Shown: positions 1 through 11,538, counted from the stretch's first letter. The stretch is 64,000 bases of DNA from Flavobacterium reichenbachii (GCF_002217435.1 NZ_MUHF01000003.1:124001-188000), one strand, 5' to 3'. Program-made: numbers and translations. The notes: generated from the letters alone by a model not told the origin.

Positions 1-2
1 CT

Positions 3-998
3 AATCTGTTATTTACAAAGTCGGAAAAGGCGCTTGTTTTATCTCGCATTTTATTTAAAAATCAAGTTATTTTAAATAGTAATGAGCAAATTAAAATTGC
101 GGTCAGTTTAGCAAATGATACGTTTAGTGTTTCAAGTGAAAGTACAGATACAGATTCTATAATTGATATTGCTGAAGGAAAACTAGAAGAAAATCTTCTA
201 ATAATGCCTCTCAATTGCCTTTCTGAAATTAAGATACTAAAGGAAAATGCAGCTTTGACCTTAGAGAAAGAAGCTTTTTATCAAAAAGATCTGGAAAAAG
301 GAATTATGCAAGGAGAAAGCCTGCGGGTTATTGAAAAAATTTTTATTGGAGAAAATAAGAGTCTGGCTGAACTAAGACTTCCAGAACAGGAGGGAATTCA
401 TGAGTATAAGCTAATTGATCCAGTGCTATTAAATGGCGGATTGGTAACAGCACTGGCATTGATTAAAGATATGGATACTGCTTTTCTTCCATTAATGATA
501 AAGGAATTGAAAATATATGAAAAAATACCTAAACAATGTTTCGTGATTGGAGAAATTGTAAAAACGAACAGGGAAATTATTGAGGCTGATTTTAAATTTT
601 ACTCACTTAAAGGAGATGTTATTGGAGAGGTTACTGGTTTTGTGTGTAAGAGAACAATTTTTACAGATTCAGAAATTACCAAATTATCAGAACATAGTGA
701 AGAAATTAAGAAAGAACAGGCCGAGTTGTTTTTAAGAAGAGTACTGCAAACGAGCAGTTCCAAAGATATTTCGAGAATATCATCCGAAAAGAATTTCATG
801 GATATGGGAATAGATTCTTCTGAACTAATTGCATTAGTTAAAATTATGGAAGAAGAGCTGGGTGCAGAATTATATCCAACATTGTTCTTTGAATATCAGA
901 ATTTAAAAGAACTATCTGAATATCTCGAGGAAGAATATCCAAATCGATTCTCTTCTAAAATAGTACATGAAAAAATTATCAACCATCAATTAAGATAA
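3..998 (+). CDS. Trans-AT polyketide synthase, C-terminal DH-ACP end (partial, runs off left edge)
   Basis: The first in-frame ATG is at 204, but the frame is open from base 3 with DH-like sequence, so the gene begins before the window and the ATG is internal. What remains is the C-terminal half of a dehydratase double-hotdog domain followed by an acyl carrier protein. The ACP signature GIDSS lies about 55 codons before the stop and supplies the phosphopantetheine serine. In the DH, the usual HPALLDGAL-type motif reads DPVLLNGGL: the catalytic Asp position is Asn and the preceding His is Asp, so this DH is probably inactive. The first catalytic His lies outside the window. The gene ends 4 bp before the next PKS gene and is clearly in the same operon. 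It belongs to the assembly line that continues downstream. Confidence 0.85.
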   Translation, partial: NLLFTKSEKALVLSRILFKNQVILNSNEQIKIAVSLANDTFSVSSESTDTDSIIDIAEGKLEENLLIMPLNCLSEIKILKENAALTLEKEAFYQKDLEKGIMQGESLRVIEKIFIGENKSLAELRLPEQEGIHEYKLIDPVLLNGGLVTALALIKDMDTAFLPLMIKELKIYEKIPKQCFVIGEIVKTNREIIEADFKFYSLKGDVIGEVTGFVCKRTIFTDSEITKLSEHSEEIKKEQAELFLRRVLQTSSSKDISRISSEKNFMDMGIDSSELIALVKIMEEELGAELYPTLFFEYQNLKELSEYLEEEYPNRFSSKIVHEKIINHQLR

Positions 999-1002
999 AC
1001 GA

Positions 1003-4000
1003 ATGAAACCATTACAATTTGGTAAACATAAAAACAGTATAATTACTCAGGAAATCAGTAATGATATTGCCATCATAGGTGTACATGGGGTATTTCCAGG
1101 AGCTGATAATCCGCAGGAATTCTGGAATAAAATTTATCACAAAGATAACCTGATAAAAGAAATCCCACTAGATCACTTTGATTACAAACCATGGTACAAT
1201 CCTGAAAAAGGAGTAGAGGACATGCTGTATACTAAATGGGGAAGTTTTATTAATAATGTTGACCAGTTTGATGCAGATTTCTTTAATATATCTCGGATAG
1301 AGGCTGAAATGATGGATCCACAATTACGTTATTTAATGCAGGTTCTTTATCACACAATTGAGGATGCCGGAGCTATTAATGTTATTAAAGGAAGTAATAC
1401 CGGACTTTATGTAGGAGTGTGTTTTCATGATTATGGTCAGGAGATAGATAGAATTAATCTAAAAGTAAATCCACATGATGGAACCGGGAATGCTGCAACA
1501 ATGCTGGCCAATAGACCATCTTTTTATTTTGATTTGAAAGGACCCAGTATTGTCATTGACACCGCATGTTCTAGTTCTTTAATCGCAATTCATACAGCAT
1601 GCAAAGCCATACAGAATAAAGAATGTAATCAAGCACTGGTTGCAGGTACCAATTTACTATTGTCTTCTGTACATTATCGTTATTTCTCCAGTATTGGAGC
1701 ATTATCAGCTACAGGCAGATGTCATAGTTTTGATAGCCAGGCAGACGGGTATATTCCAGGAGAGAGCGTGGCAGCCATCATGCTAAAATCGTTGGCTGAA
1801 GCTGAAAAAGATGGTGATTTTATTTATGGTATTATCAAAGGAAGTGCTACTAACCATGGGGGATATACACCATCAATCACAGCACCCAGCGTTGACGGAG
1901 AGACAGATGTTTTGCTAAAAACATGGAGGGATGCCGGAATATCACCAGAATCACTTGGCTATATTGAAGCCCATGGAACAGGAACAAAATTAGGTGACCC
2001 TATAGAGATAAACGCGTTAAAAAAAGCATTCAAAAAACATACTCTTAAAACAGACTTTTGTGCAATAGGTTCAGCAAAGGCACATATTGGGCATGCTGAG
2101 GGTGCTGCCGGCATAGTAGGAGTCATAAAGGCATTATTTTCCATAAAAAACAAGATTATACCGGCAATGCCACAATTTAAGGAATTGAACCCATACATTA
2201 ATTTGCAAAATTCTCCCTTTTACATCAATAAAGAAGCTCAGGATTGGAAAAACGAAGATGGAAGCCCTCTAAGAGCAGGAGTTAGTAGTTTTGGATTTGG
2301 CGGCGCCTATGCTCATCTAGTACTTGAAGAATATAAAGTTAAAGCAAAAAATAATTATACCAGCAATAAGTCGTCCATAATAGTTTTGTCAGCGAAGAGT
2401 TCGAAAGTACTTCAGTCTATTGCTAAAAATTTAATTAAATTCATACTTGAGAATCCAAATATAAGCATACATGAAATTGCTTATACACTTCAGATAGCAA
2501 GAGAACCATTTGATGTAAGAGCTGCGTTTGAGGTAAAGGATATTGAGGAATTAAAGGTAAAATTAAAATCAGTATCAGAAAATGAAAATTTACCAATTAG
2601 CGCAATAGAAAGAAAAGTATATTTAAGTGATACAGAGGTTAATATTTTAATTCAAGAAGATAATTTGGATCTTTTATTAGAAAAATGGAAAACTGGAGCT
2701 TCTATAAATTGGAAATTGCTGTATCAAGACGACAGTCCAAACAGATTGCTGTTGCCTAACTACCCGTTTGCAAAAAAAAGATATTGGATGCCCCATCCTA
2801 ATAAGAAAGAAACTAAGGAAAGTGATTTTGGACAACTTCATCCTCTGGTACATCAGAATCAATCGACTTTGAATGAAATAAAATTTAAAAGTTCTTTTAA
2901 TGGATCGGAGTTCTTTTTAGCTGACCATTCTGTTATGAATGTTAAAATACTTCCAGGAGTAGCTTATATTGAATTAATAAGGGCCGCTGCGGAAATCAGT
3001 GTAGAAAAGAGAATTACATCTGTAAAAAATATTACATGGATGAATCCAATCGCTGTTGATACAAATTCAGAAATAGAAATTAAAATATCCCAGAATTCTA
3101 ATGAATTGAAAGCGGAAATAAAAAGTAATATTTCTGAAACTCATCTGATTCATTGTGAAGCTGGAATTAATATTACTTGTTATTCGACTGTAAAAAATGA
3201 GCTTAATTTAAATGACTTTATATCAAATGCTTCAAGGATCATTACCGCTAAAGAACTTTATAATGATTTCTCCAATGCAGGATTGAATTTAGGAAATTCT
3301 TTTCAACTTGTAAAAGAAATTTATGTCAGGGATAACGTGGCACTTGCAAAAATAAAAAACGAGCAAAAGAGTGGGTTTTATTATAACCCGGGTATTCTTG
3401 ACAGTGCATTACATACGATTTATGGTTTGGTTATTTTACCTGGACAAAATTATTCACTTGCTTTTCCTTATCATGTAAAAGAAGTTATATTTCATTCTGT
3501 GATAACTGGCGATATGGAACTTTGGGCAATGGCTAAAGAAAGTCAGAATGCAACGAGTCACGTCGCTTCCTATGATGTTGATTTATTTAATAGCAATGGT
3601 GAAGTACTATTGCAGTTCAAAGAATTTATGGCAATTCCATTAAAAGAGGAGGCACCAGTAATATCAAATACAGAAAATACATATCTTCCAGTATGGAAGC
3701 GTATGGCCCCAAATGAATTTTCAGAAGAAAAGGAGACTAAAGTGTTGATTTTGACAGGATCAGGAAATCAGGATGTACTTTTATTAAAACCATTGATTGA
3801 ACAATTTAAAGATCAGGGAGTCAGCATAAAAATAGCGGAGGAAATTACTTCAGAAGAAGAGGATATTGATACTATTTATTTTGTTCATGGCCTTGTAAAA
3901 GAGCAGGAGGATAAACAATTTACCTTAGAAAAAAAATTATTTGACAGCTTGAAGAAAGTATCAGATACCGCTAAAGATAAAAAAATGAATCTTTGTTTTT

Positions 4001-7000
4001 TTACAAAAAATACACAGGCTGTTTATAGTAGAGAACAAGTTAATTCTTCAGGTAGCGGAATTATTGGTTTAGCGGGGTCGATTGCCAAAGAATATCTTGA
4101 TTGGAGCATCAAAATTATAGATTTAGGAGCAACAGATTGGAATTCTGCTTTTATAAAAGAACAGCAAAAGATATCTTATCAGGAAACTGGTGTGTTACAT
4201 GTTTATCGAGATGGTTTTTTTTTCAAGCAGGTGCTGAATCCAGTAAAACTTACTTTGACAAAAAGCAAATTAAAGAAGGGGGGCATTTATGTGATTCTTG
4301 GAGGGGCAGGAGGTATAGGAGCCGTTACAACAGAATATCTGGCAACAGAATATCAGGCACAGGTAATTTGGTTAGGTAGAAGAGAATTAAATAAAGAAAT
4401 ACAAAAGATACAGGATAAAATAGCTGAATTTGGACCCCGCCCTCTTTATTTGCAATGTGATGCGCTTGATTCTAATGCAGTATCAAAAGCTTTTGCAGAA
4501 ATAAAGATGAATTATGGTAAGGTAAATGGTTTGTTCCATTCTGCAATTGTACTAAACGACATGCGTTTTGAAAATATGAATGCAGTCGATTTTGATTATT
4601 CATATCTTCCGAAATCATTAGCTAGTAAAAATCTTGTAAATTCATTTAGTCAAGAGCCGCTAGATTTTATTTGTTTTTATTCTTCGATCCAATCGCAATG
4701 GAATGCTGCTGGACAATCCAATTATTCTGCGGGATGTACTTTCAAGGACAGTTATGCACGTGAGACAGAATCAATTTTAGATATTCCTTCTTATACCATT
4801 AACTGGGGGTATTGGGGGGAAACTGGCATCGTGAGTGGCGGTACATATGCAAAGCGCATGAATGGAATGGGCATTGGCAGCATTTCCAATAGAGACGGAA
4901 TGGCCATATTAGAGGCAGTATTATCGAACGAAATCCGTCAGGTTGTTGCCATAAACTTGTCTGTAAAAGCGAAGTCATTGGTCAAAAATTTGTTCGAATC
5001 AGAACAATACCATATTACTAAAAAGGCATCACCTAGTATAGTCTGTTTAGAAACACTAACAACAATTTCATACGAAAGGCATCATGAAGGAGAGGAATTC
5101 TTTCAGGATATTTGTGAAAAAGGACTCGTACAATGTTTATTGAAAATGGACTTGTCTCATGAAATTAACTTATGCAAAAACCTTGAGGATCTACAGCTCA
5201 GATTAGGTATTCAAAAAAAATATACCCGTTTGTTTGAAGAGCTTATTCAAACAATGATTTCAGCAGGTTATTTTTCTTTCAATGGTGATTTTTATGAATT
5301 AACTGCAAAAACTCAACAGCTGCCAGAGCATTTTGATTTAGAAAAGTCATTGCACTATCTAGTCGAAACAAATAAAGATTATGAAGCACACAGTGCTTTA
5401 TTGAAGCTTTGTCTGCATAATCTTTCAGCTGTTTTAAGGGGTAATATAAAGGCCACAGAATTATTATTTCCTGAAGGAAGTATGGAAAATGTAAATGGAA
5501 TTTACAAAGGGAATAAACAAGCTGATTTCATGAATGAACTCATAGCAGAAACAGTAGTTCAGCTTGTTTCTAATGCGTCAAAAAGTCTTGTACCTGGAGA
5601 AAAAATCCGAATCATGGAAGTAGGAGCTGGGACGGGCGGAACTAGTGAGTTGATTTTTAATAAATTAATTCCTTACAAAGATAACATTATCTATACATAT
5701 ACAGATATTTCAAAAAGTTTTCTGCTTTATGGAGAATCTAAGTATAAAATATTGGCCCCTTATTTGGAAACTAAATTGTTTAATATTGAAGAATCAGCAG
5801 AAAACCAAGGATTAGAATTAGGGTCTTATGATATTGTTTTGGGAGCAAACGTTGTGCATGCTACTGCAAATATCAATAATACAATAAACAATATTAAACA
5901 GGTTTTAAAAACAAATGGACTTTTACTTTTAAATGAACTGGCTACCACAGAATTGTTTACCACTGTAACATTCGGATTGTTGGATGGATGGTGGCTTTAT
6001 TCTGATTCTGAAATTCGCCTGCCGGGAAGTCCTGGACTTTCGGGTAAGCTATGGAAGCAAGTTTTACAAGAAGAAGGTTTTACGGATGTAAAATCGTATC
6101 CTGAAAACCAAAAATTGCCACAACAGATGATTATAGCAAAAAGTAACGGTTTAGTTAAAAGTAAAATTGAAATAACTAATTCGGAAAATATAATTTCCAG
6201 TAATAAATCTGAAAGAGAAAATCAAAATAAAGGTAAAGATAACCAGTGGCTGATTGAGGAATTGATTAGAATTGCTGCCTTAACAATTAAACACAGCGAG
6301 GAGACATTTGACATTCACAGGCAATTTATGGACTATGGATTTGATTCTATTTTAGGTGCAACACTGATTAAAAATATTAATAAAAAACTGGAGATTACTT
6401 TAAGTCCGACTGAAATTTTCAGTTATCCCAACATAAATGAGCTTGCAAATTTTATACAGTCTAATTTTTCGTTTCAAATAGAGCAGAAGATACAGAGAAA
6501 ACCAATAGTATCTTCTACTGTTGAACTTCCTAAAATAGCAGAAGAAAATTATCAGGCTTCACCCCAAGCAGTTAAAGACGATATTGCAATTATAGGAATG
6601 AGCGGACAATTTGGTTCTGCAAATGATTTGAATGAATATTGGGAAGCATTGCGTGAAGGAAGAAGTCTGATTGAAGAAATTCCATCTCAAAGATGGGATA
6701 AAGATATTCATTACAGTGCTGATCAAAATGCTGCAAATAAATCGTACAGCAAATGGGGAAGCTTTTTGAAAGATGTGGATAAATTTGATCCGCTTTTTTT
6801 TGGAATATCCGGAGGAGAAGCTGAGATGATGGATCCACAACAAAGACTATTTCTGCAGCATGCATGGAAATCTATTGAAGATGCGGGCATAAATCCTAAA
6901 ACACTTTCAAATAAGAAATGTGGTGTGTATGCTGGAGTAAGTACTGGAGATTATCTTGCTACTGCAGAAAATAAGCCTGCATCTGCATTTTGGGGTAATT

Positions 7001-10000
7001 CCTCTGCAATACTTCCATCAAGAATTTCTTATCTATTGAATTTAAAGGGACCTGCATTGTCAATCGACACGGCTTGCTCCAGCTCATTAGTAGCTCTTGA
7101 TTTAGGATGTAAGAGTTTAATAAGTCAGGAGAATGATATTGTTATTACAGGAGGAATTACAATCATGAATTCACCTAATTTCTATAAACTTTCCAGCAAA
7201 GCAGGAATGCTTTCCGCCGACGGAAAAACCTATGCCTTTGACCAACGTGCAAATGGTTTTGTACCAGGTGAAGGAGTTGGAGTCTTAGTACTGAAAAGGT
7301 TGGCAGATGCAGAAAAAGATGGAGATGTAATTCATGGTGTAATTAAAGGTACAATGATAAATCAAGACGGAACCTCAAATGGCATATTAGCACCAAGTAT
7401 TTTATCGCAGGAAAACTTAGAAAAAGAGGCCTACACTAAGTTTAATATTGATCCCAAAACAATAAGTTATATAGAAACGCATGGTACCGGAACTCCTTTA
7501 GGTGATCCAATTGAATTTGAAGCCTTAACCAAATCGTTTAATGCCTTTTCATGCCCAAAACAAAATTGTTCTATTGGAAGTGTCAAAACTAATATTGGGC
7601 ACACTCTTATGGCAGCCGGTGTGGCAGGGATTATTAAAGTTCTGCTTTCTTTTGAAAAGCAGCAACTGCCTCCTTCACTTAATTTTGAAAAAGCAAATTC
7701 ATTGATTGATTTTGAAAATAGTCCATTTAGACTTCAGAATAAGCTTGAAAAATGGGAGACTGAAAGAAATATTAAAAGAAGAGCAGCAGTTAGCAGTTTC
7801 GGATTTAGTGGTACAAATGCACATATTATACTTGAAGAGTACATACGACCTGTACAAAATCAATATTTAGGTCCCGTTCTGATCTTACTTTCTGCAAAAA
7901 CAGATAATAGTTTAAGAAACCAGGCGCAAAATCTAAAAAAATATGCATCGGAATCATCGTTTACAAATTTGGCAGAAATGGCATATACGCTCCAGTCAGG
8001 CCGAGAAACTATGCATCATAAGCTGGCTTTTATAGTAGAGACCAAAGAAGAACTAATACAACATTTGTCCGACTTTATAGAAAATGAGAATAGATACAAA
8101 TATCTGATAGGGACGAGTAATTCTAAAAATCAAAAATTAAATCAGATCCTTTTAGAAAACGTAATAAGTGAAATCTATAAAGACAAGAATCTAAATACTC
8201 TAATGAATTATTGGATAGAAGGTATTACGATAGATTGGGAATTGCTTTATCAAGAAAATGTTCCTAAGAAAATAAGTTTGCCAACCTACTCATTCGAAAG
8301 ACAAAGATACTGGAGACCTGACGAACAAATCGGAATCCAAAACTTGGAATCAATACCAGTGACTGCTGCCTCAAGAGATGAAGTATGCTTATTTGAAGAA
8401 AAGTGGAAGAAAGGATTATTAGAAGCTGGTGAGAAATCAGAAGGAATAATACTTATTGTTACTAATGGATCAAATCCTGCATTGCTTCAAGTTCTACAAC
8501 AAAATTTAGAAAATTCAAGAATAATATCAGCAACAGATGCGACTATTGAAATGGAAAATGTTAGCGGATTTATTGATTTAAGTCCGTTAGAACATCATAG
8601 CGAAGGAACATTCGACTGGTTATTGTTGTTACAAACGATTATGAAAGGAAGTAAAACTTTTCCTTTGACATTGATGATCGTAAGTAATTCAGAAGAGATG
8701 AATGTTGATTTTGCACAGCATTTTGGCTTATTTCAAATGTTGCAGGCAGAATATTCAAGGGTAAATAGTCTTTCTCTTGAATTAGACCAAACAAATCCTG
8801 TAACTGCAGCTCAGGTTATAACCGAGGCTTATTATAGTGCATCAGGTTTTACGAAGGTTAAATATAAGCAAAGCAACTGGTATTTTCCGTTTTTGGAAAA
8901 ATTGCAATACAAAGCAATCAACAAGAAATTATCCATAGAAAATCCTATCCTCATTACAGGAGGAACAGGGGCATTAGGAATAGAATGTGCACAGCATCTC
9001 GCATTCAAACATGGTTTCAAAAAAATTATTCTGCTGGGAAGAAAAGAAATGCCTGCAAAGAATAAATGGAATGAATATAAAAATGAGCATAGTAACACTG
9101 CCAATAAAATTAAAGCCATTTTGGAATTGGAAGATAAAGGGTGTCAAATAAAGTTCATTGCTGCAGAAACGCTAAAACAAGGAGATCTTGGAACTGTCTT
9201 ATCCCGAATTGAATCTGATTGGGGAAAGATAAGAGGGCTTTTGCATTGTGCTGGGACTATAGATACAGATAGTCCTGCATTTGTAAATAAGGAGTTATGT
9301 ACCATAGAATCGGTATTAAATTCGAAAATAAAATTAATAAACGAGCTGGACAAGCTTTTAAATCATAATCAATTAGATTTTGCAATTCTGTTTTCATCTA
9401 TTTCTACTTTTCCGCTATTGGGAACTGGTCAAAGCGATTATGTAATGGCAAATAGCTATTTAAATTATTTCGCAAAATTCCAAAAACAAAAAGGGAAATT
9501 ATATACAAGCATTCAATGGCCCAATTGGGAGAATGCTGGGATGAAGAAAATTAAAGGCAGTATTTATGATCAAATTGGATTAGCTTCAATTACTGTAAAA
9601 CAAGGATTAGAAATTCTTGATAAAGTAATAATGGCTGATCAATTACCGGCGGTTATAGCTCCCATTGCTTTTACTAACCCTCATTTTGAGTTAAATCAGT
9701 TATTTGAAATCAAAAAGAAAAAGATGACAGAGAAAAAAAATATAGTAGTCGAAAAGAATACTTCAGATTGGGTGAGAGCATTAGTAGCAAAGGAACTGAA
9801 GTTTCCAATCGAAGTATTGGATATTAATCTGCCCTTTCAGGACTTTGGAGTAGATTCGGTAATATTAGTACAATTAATAAAGGCATTGGAAAAAGAACTT
9901 CCTGGGGTAAATATAGATCCCACTGTACTGCTTGAAAACCCAACAATAGCTATGTTAGGGAATTATATAGAGATGAATTTTCCTACTGCATTGACTGTAA

Positions 10001-11538
10001 TTAATGCTGGCCAATTGATTAATGATAATGATAAATCACTTTCGAAAAGCATAAGTACAGTAAGCCTTAAAGAAAATAAAGAGAAAGAGTACAAAAAAAA
10101 TATGCCGATAGCCGTTGTAGGTATGGCTTGTCATTTTCCGGAAGCAGCAGATATAAAACAGTTTTGGGATAATTTAAAAAATGGAATAGATGCTATTAGT
10201 GAAGTTCCTGAAAGTAGATGGAATACTAGTAAGTTTTATAGTTCTCAAAAGGATGAACCGGGAAAGAGTATTAGTAAATGGGGAGGATTTATTAAAGATA
10301 TAGAAAAATTTGATCCAAAATATTTTGGAATAAAAGAAGAGCTGGCAAGTCAGATTGATCCTCTTCAAAGGCAATGGCTTGAAGTATGTACCGAAGCAAT
10401 TGCTGATGCGGGTTATCTCAAAGAAGATTTGTCAGGAAAAGCAGTAGGTGTTTATGCAGGAAGCAGATTAAGCACTTTTAGAAATAAAATAAAGGAGCCA
10501 TGTCGAGATTTCATTATCGGAACAGGACAAAACTTTATAACAGCACATTTGTCTCATATCTATAATTTAAAAGGACCCAATCTAGTGGTTGATACTGCTT
10601 GCAGCAGTTCTTTAACTGCAATTGATTTGGCAGTTAAAGATTTAAGGCTTGGAGAAACAGATATGGCTTTGGCGGGTGGGGTAGATATTATTTTAGATGA
10701 AGAAATCTTTATTTCACTTTCCCGACTGAGTATTTTATCGCCAAGCGGAAGAAGTAAAACATTTGATCAGACAGCAGATGGGACCGGTTTAGGCGAGGGA
10801 TGTGGAGTAATCATGCTGAAACGCCTTGATGATGCAATAGCTGCAGGAGATAAAATTTATGGAGTCATTGAAGGTACAGCAGTCAATAATGACGGTAGGA
10901 CTATGGGAGTAACAACACCTAATCCTGCTGCACAAGAAGAACTAATTGAGAAAGGGATTGCAAATGCAGGAATTTCTACAGCTACTATAAGTTATATAGA
11001 ATCGCATGGTACAGGAACTCTTATTGGTGATCCAATTGAGTTAACGGGAGTAACACGTGTATTACGAAAACACACTAATGAAAATGCTATTTGTGGAATT
11101 GGAAGTGTAAAAAGTAATATAGGACATCTTTTAAGTGCAGCAGGAATAGCAGGTGTGATTAAAACCTTGCTTGCCGTTTCAGCTGGGAAAATTCCACCAA
11201 CACTTCATTGTGAAACTCCGAATATTAGATTCAATTTTGACAGCTCTCCAATATATCCGGTAACAGAATTAAAAGAATGGGAAGGAGTTGATGGAGTCAG
11301 AAGAGCAGGAATAAGTGCATTTGGTCTGGGAGGAAATAATGCTTTTGTATTAATAAGCGATGAAGGTATTCCAGAACGTAATAAGGTAGAATTACCTTTC
11401 AAACAGCCTGAAATTGTTTTTAAGCGTTCTAGATATTGGCCTCAGGAAGATATTGTTTGCCAAGACGAACAGTCTCCAAAAAAGAATAACAAAGTATTTG
11501 ACAACTTTTTGAATTTTGAAATAAAAGAACATGAATAA
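1003..11538 (+). CDS. Trans-AT polyketide synthase: KS-DH-KR-cMT-ACP / KS-KR-ACP / KS
   Basis: Multimodular PKS of 3511 aa with no AT domain. Approximate domains: KS1 20-445 (C189, H324, H364); DH 610-885 (H642, D800; the motif Gly after H642 is Asn); KR about 900-1325 (GGAGGIG near 1100, Y1241); C-methyltransferase 1340-1715 (SAM motif EVGAGTGGT at 1539-1547); ACP (S1782); KS2 1858-2280 (C2025, H2160, H2200); KR2 with TGGTGALG 2652-2659 and Y2813; ACP2 (S2952); KS3 3034-3460 (C3200, H3335, H3375). All three KS keep the Cys-His-His triad. The protein ends with a KS, and its partner DH-ACP is the start of the next protein (8 bp overlap), so this module is split over two polypeptides. Module 1 should make an alpha-methyl enoyl unit and module 2 a beta-hydroxy unit (inference). 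Malonyl loading must come from the trans AT at 31501. Confidence 0.95.
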   Translation: MKPLQFGKHKNSIITQEISNDIAIIGVHGVFPGADNPQEFWNKIYHKDNLIKEIPLDHFDYKPWYNPEKGVEDMLYTKWGSFINNVDQFDADFFNISRIEAEMMDPQLRYLMQVLYHTIEDAGAINVIKGSNTGLYVGVCFHDYGQEIDRINLKVNPHDGTGNAATMLANRPSFYFDLKGPSIVIDTACSSSLIAIHTACKAIQNKECNQALVAGTNLLLSSVHYRYFSSIGALSATGRCHSFDSQADGYIPGESVAAIMLKSLAEAEKDGDFIYGIIKGSATNHGGYTPSITAPSVDGETDVLLKTWRDAGISPESLGYIEAHGTGTKLGDPIEINALKKAFKKHTLKTDFCAIGSAKAHIGHAEGAAGIVGVIKALFSIKNKIIPAMPQFKELNPYINLQNSPFYINKEAQDWKNEDGSPLRAGVSSFGFGGAYAHLVLEEYKVKAKNNYTSNKSSIIVLSAKSSKVLQSIAKNLIKFILENPNISIHEIAYTLQIAREPFDVRAAFEVKDIEELKVKLKSVSENENLPISAIERKVYLSDTEVNILIQEDNLDLLLEKWKTGASINWKLLYQDDSPNRLLLPNYPFAKKRYWMPHPNKKETKESDFGQLHPLVHQNQSTLNEIKFKSSFNGSEFFLADHSVMNVKILPGVAYIELIRAAAEISVEKRITSVKNITWMNPIAVDTNSEIEIKISQNSNELKAEIKSNISETHLIHCEAGINITCYSTVKNELNLNDFISNASRIITAKELYNDFSNAGLNLGNSFQLVKEIYVRDNVALAKIKNEQKSGFYYNPGILDSALHTIYGLVILPGQNYSLAFPYHVKEVIFHSVITGDMELWAMAKESQNATSHVASYDVDLFNSNGEVLLQFKEFMAIPLKEEAPVISNTENTYLPVWKRMAPNEFSEEKETKVLILTGSGNQDVLLLKPLIEQFKDQGVSIKIAEEITSEEEDIDTIYFVHGLVKEQEDKQFTLEKKLFDSLKKVSDTAKDKKMNLCFFTKNTQAVYSREQVNSSGSGIIGLAGSIAKEYLDWSIKIIDLGATDWNSAFIKEQQKISYQETGVLHVYRDGFFFKQVLNPVKLTLTKSKLKKGGIYVILGGAGGIGAVTTEYLATEYQAQVIWLGRRELNKEIQKIQDKIAEFGPRPLYLQCDALDSNAVSKAFAEIKMNYGKVNGLFHSAIVLNDMRFENMNAVDFDYSYLPKSLASKNLVNSFSQEPLDFICFYSSIQSQWNAAGQSNYSAGCTFKDSYARETESILDIPSYTINWGYWGETGIVSGGTYAKRMNGMGIGSISNRDGMAILEAVLSNEIRQVVAINLSVKAKSLVKNLFESEQYHITKKASPSIVCLETLTTISYERHHEGEEFFQDICEKGLVQCLLKMDLSHEINLCKNLEDLQLRLGIQKKYTRLFEELIQTMISAGYFSFNGDFYELTAKTQQLPEHFDLEKSLHYLVETNKDYEAHSALLKLCLHNLSAVLRGNIKATELLFPEGSMENVNGIYKGNKQADFMNELIAETVVQLVSNASKSLVPGEKIRIMEVGAGTGGTSELIFNKLIPYKDNIIYTYTDISKSFLLYGESKYKILAPYLETKLFNIEESAENQGLELGSYDIVLGANVVHATANINNTINNIKQVLKTNGLLLLNELATTELFTTVTFGLLDGWWLYSDSEIRLPGSPGLSGKLWKQVLQEEGFTDVKSYPENQKLPQQMIIAKSNGLVKSKIEITNSENIISSNKSERENQNKGKDNQWLIEELIRIAALTIKHSEETFDIHRQFMDYGFDSILGATLIKNINKKLEITLSPTEIFSYPNINELANFIQSNFSFQIEQKIQRKPIVSSTVELPKIAEENYQASPQAVKDDIAIIGMSGQFGSANDLNEYWEALREGRSLIEEIPSQRWDKDIHYSADQNAANKSYSKWGSFLKDVDKFDPLFFGISGGEAEMMDPQQRLFLQHAWKSIEDAGINPKTLSNKKCGVYAGVSTGDYLATAENKPASAFWGNSSAILPSRISYLLNLKGPALSIDTACSSSLVALDLGCKSLISQENDIVITGGITIMNSPNFYKLSSKAGMLSADGKTYAFDQRANGFVPGEGVGVLVLKRLADAEKDGDVIHGVIKGTMINQDGTSNGILAPSILSQENLEKEAYTKFNIDPKTISYIETHGTGTPLGDPIEFEALTKSFNAFSCPKQNCSIGSVKTNIGHTLMAAGVAGIIKVLLSFEKQQLPPSLNFEKANSLIDFENSPFRLQNKLEKWETERNIKRRAAVSSFGFSGTNAHIILEEYIRPVQNQYLGPVLILLSAKTDNSLRNQAQNLKKYASESSFTNLAEMAYTLQSGRETMHHKLAFIVETKEELIQHLSDFIENENRYKYLIGTSNSKNQKLNQILLENVISEIYKDKNLNTLMNYWIEGITIDWELLYQENVPKKISLPTYSFERQRYWRPDEQIGIQNLESIPVTAASRDEVCLFEEKWKKGLLEAGEKSEGIILIVTNGSNPALLQVLQQNLENSRIISATDATIEMENVSGFIDLSPLEHHSEGTFDWLLLLQTIMKGSKTFPLTLMIVSNSEEMNVDFAQHFGLFQMLQAEYSRVNSLSLELDQTNPVTAAQVITEAYYSASGFTKVKYKQSNWYFPFLEKLQYKAINKKLSIENPILITGGTGALGIECAQHLAFKHGFKKIILLGRKEMPAKNKWNEYKNEHSNTANKIKAILELEDKGCQIKFIAAETLKQGDLGTVLSRIESDWGKIRGLLHCAGTIDTDSPAFVNKELCTIESVLNSKIKLINELDKLLNHNQLDFAILFSSISTFPLLGTGQSDYVMANSYLNYFAKFQKQKGKLYTSIQWPNWENAGMKKIKGSIYDQIGLASITVKQGLEILDKVIMADQLPAVIAPIAFTNPHFELNQLFEIKKKKMTEKKNIVVEKNTSDWVRALVAKELKFPIEVLDINLPFQDFGVDSVILVQLIKALEKELPGVNIDPTVLLENPTIAMLGNYIEMNFPTALTVINAGQLINDNDKSLSKSISTVSLKENKEKEYKKNMPIAVVGMACHFPEAADIKQFWDNLKNGIDAISEVPESRWNTSKFYSSQKDEPGKSISKWGGFIKDIEKFDPKYFGIKEELASQIDPLQRQWLEVCTEAIADAGYLKEDLSGKAVGVYAGSRLSTFRNKIKEPCRDFIIGTGQNFITAHLSHIYNLKGPNLVVDTACSSSLTAIDLAVKDLRLGETDMALAGGVDIILDEEIFISLSRLSILSPSGRSKTFDQTADGTGLGEGCGVIMLKRLDDAIAAGDKIYGVIEGTAVNNDGRTMGVTTPNPAAQEELIEKGIANAGISTATISYIESHGTGTLIGDPIELTGVTRVLRKHTNENAICGIGSVKSNIGHLLSAAGIAGVIKTLLAVSAGKIPPTLHCETPNIRFNFDSSPIYPVTELKEWEGVDGVRRAGISAFGLGGNNAFVLISDEGIPERNKVELPFKQPEIVFKRSRYWPQEDIVCQDEQSPKKNNKVFDNFLNFEIKEHE

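Noticed and set aside
204..998. ATG at 204 as the start of a complete 264-aa protein
   Set aside because: The frame is open to the left edge with DH-like sequence, so this Met is internal.
4101..4379. A 92-aa plus-strand frame inside the first large PKS gene
   Set aside because: It overlaps a KR domain with clear motifs in the main frame; it is a shadow frame.
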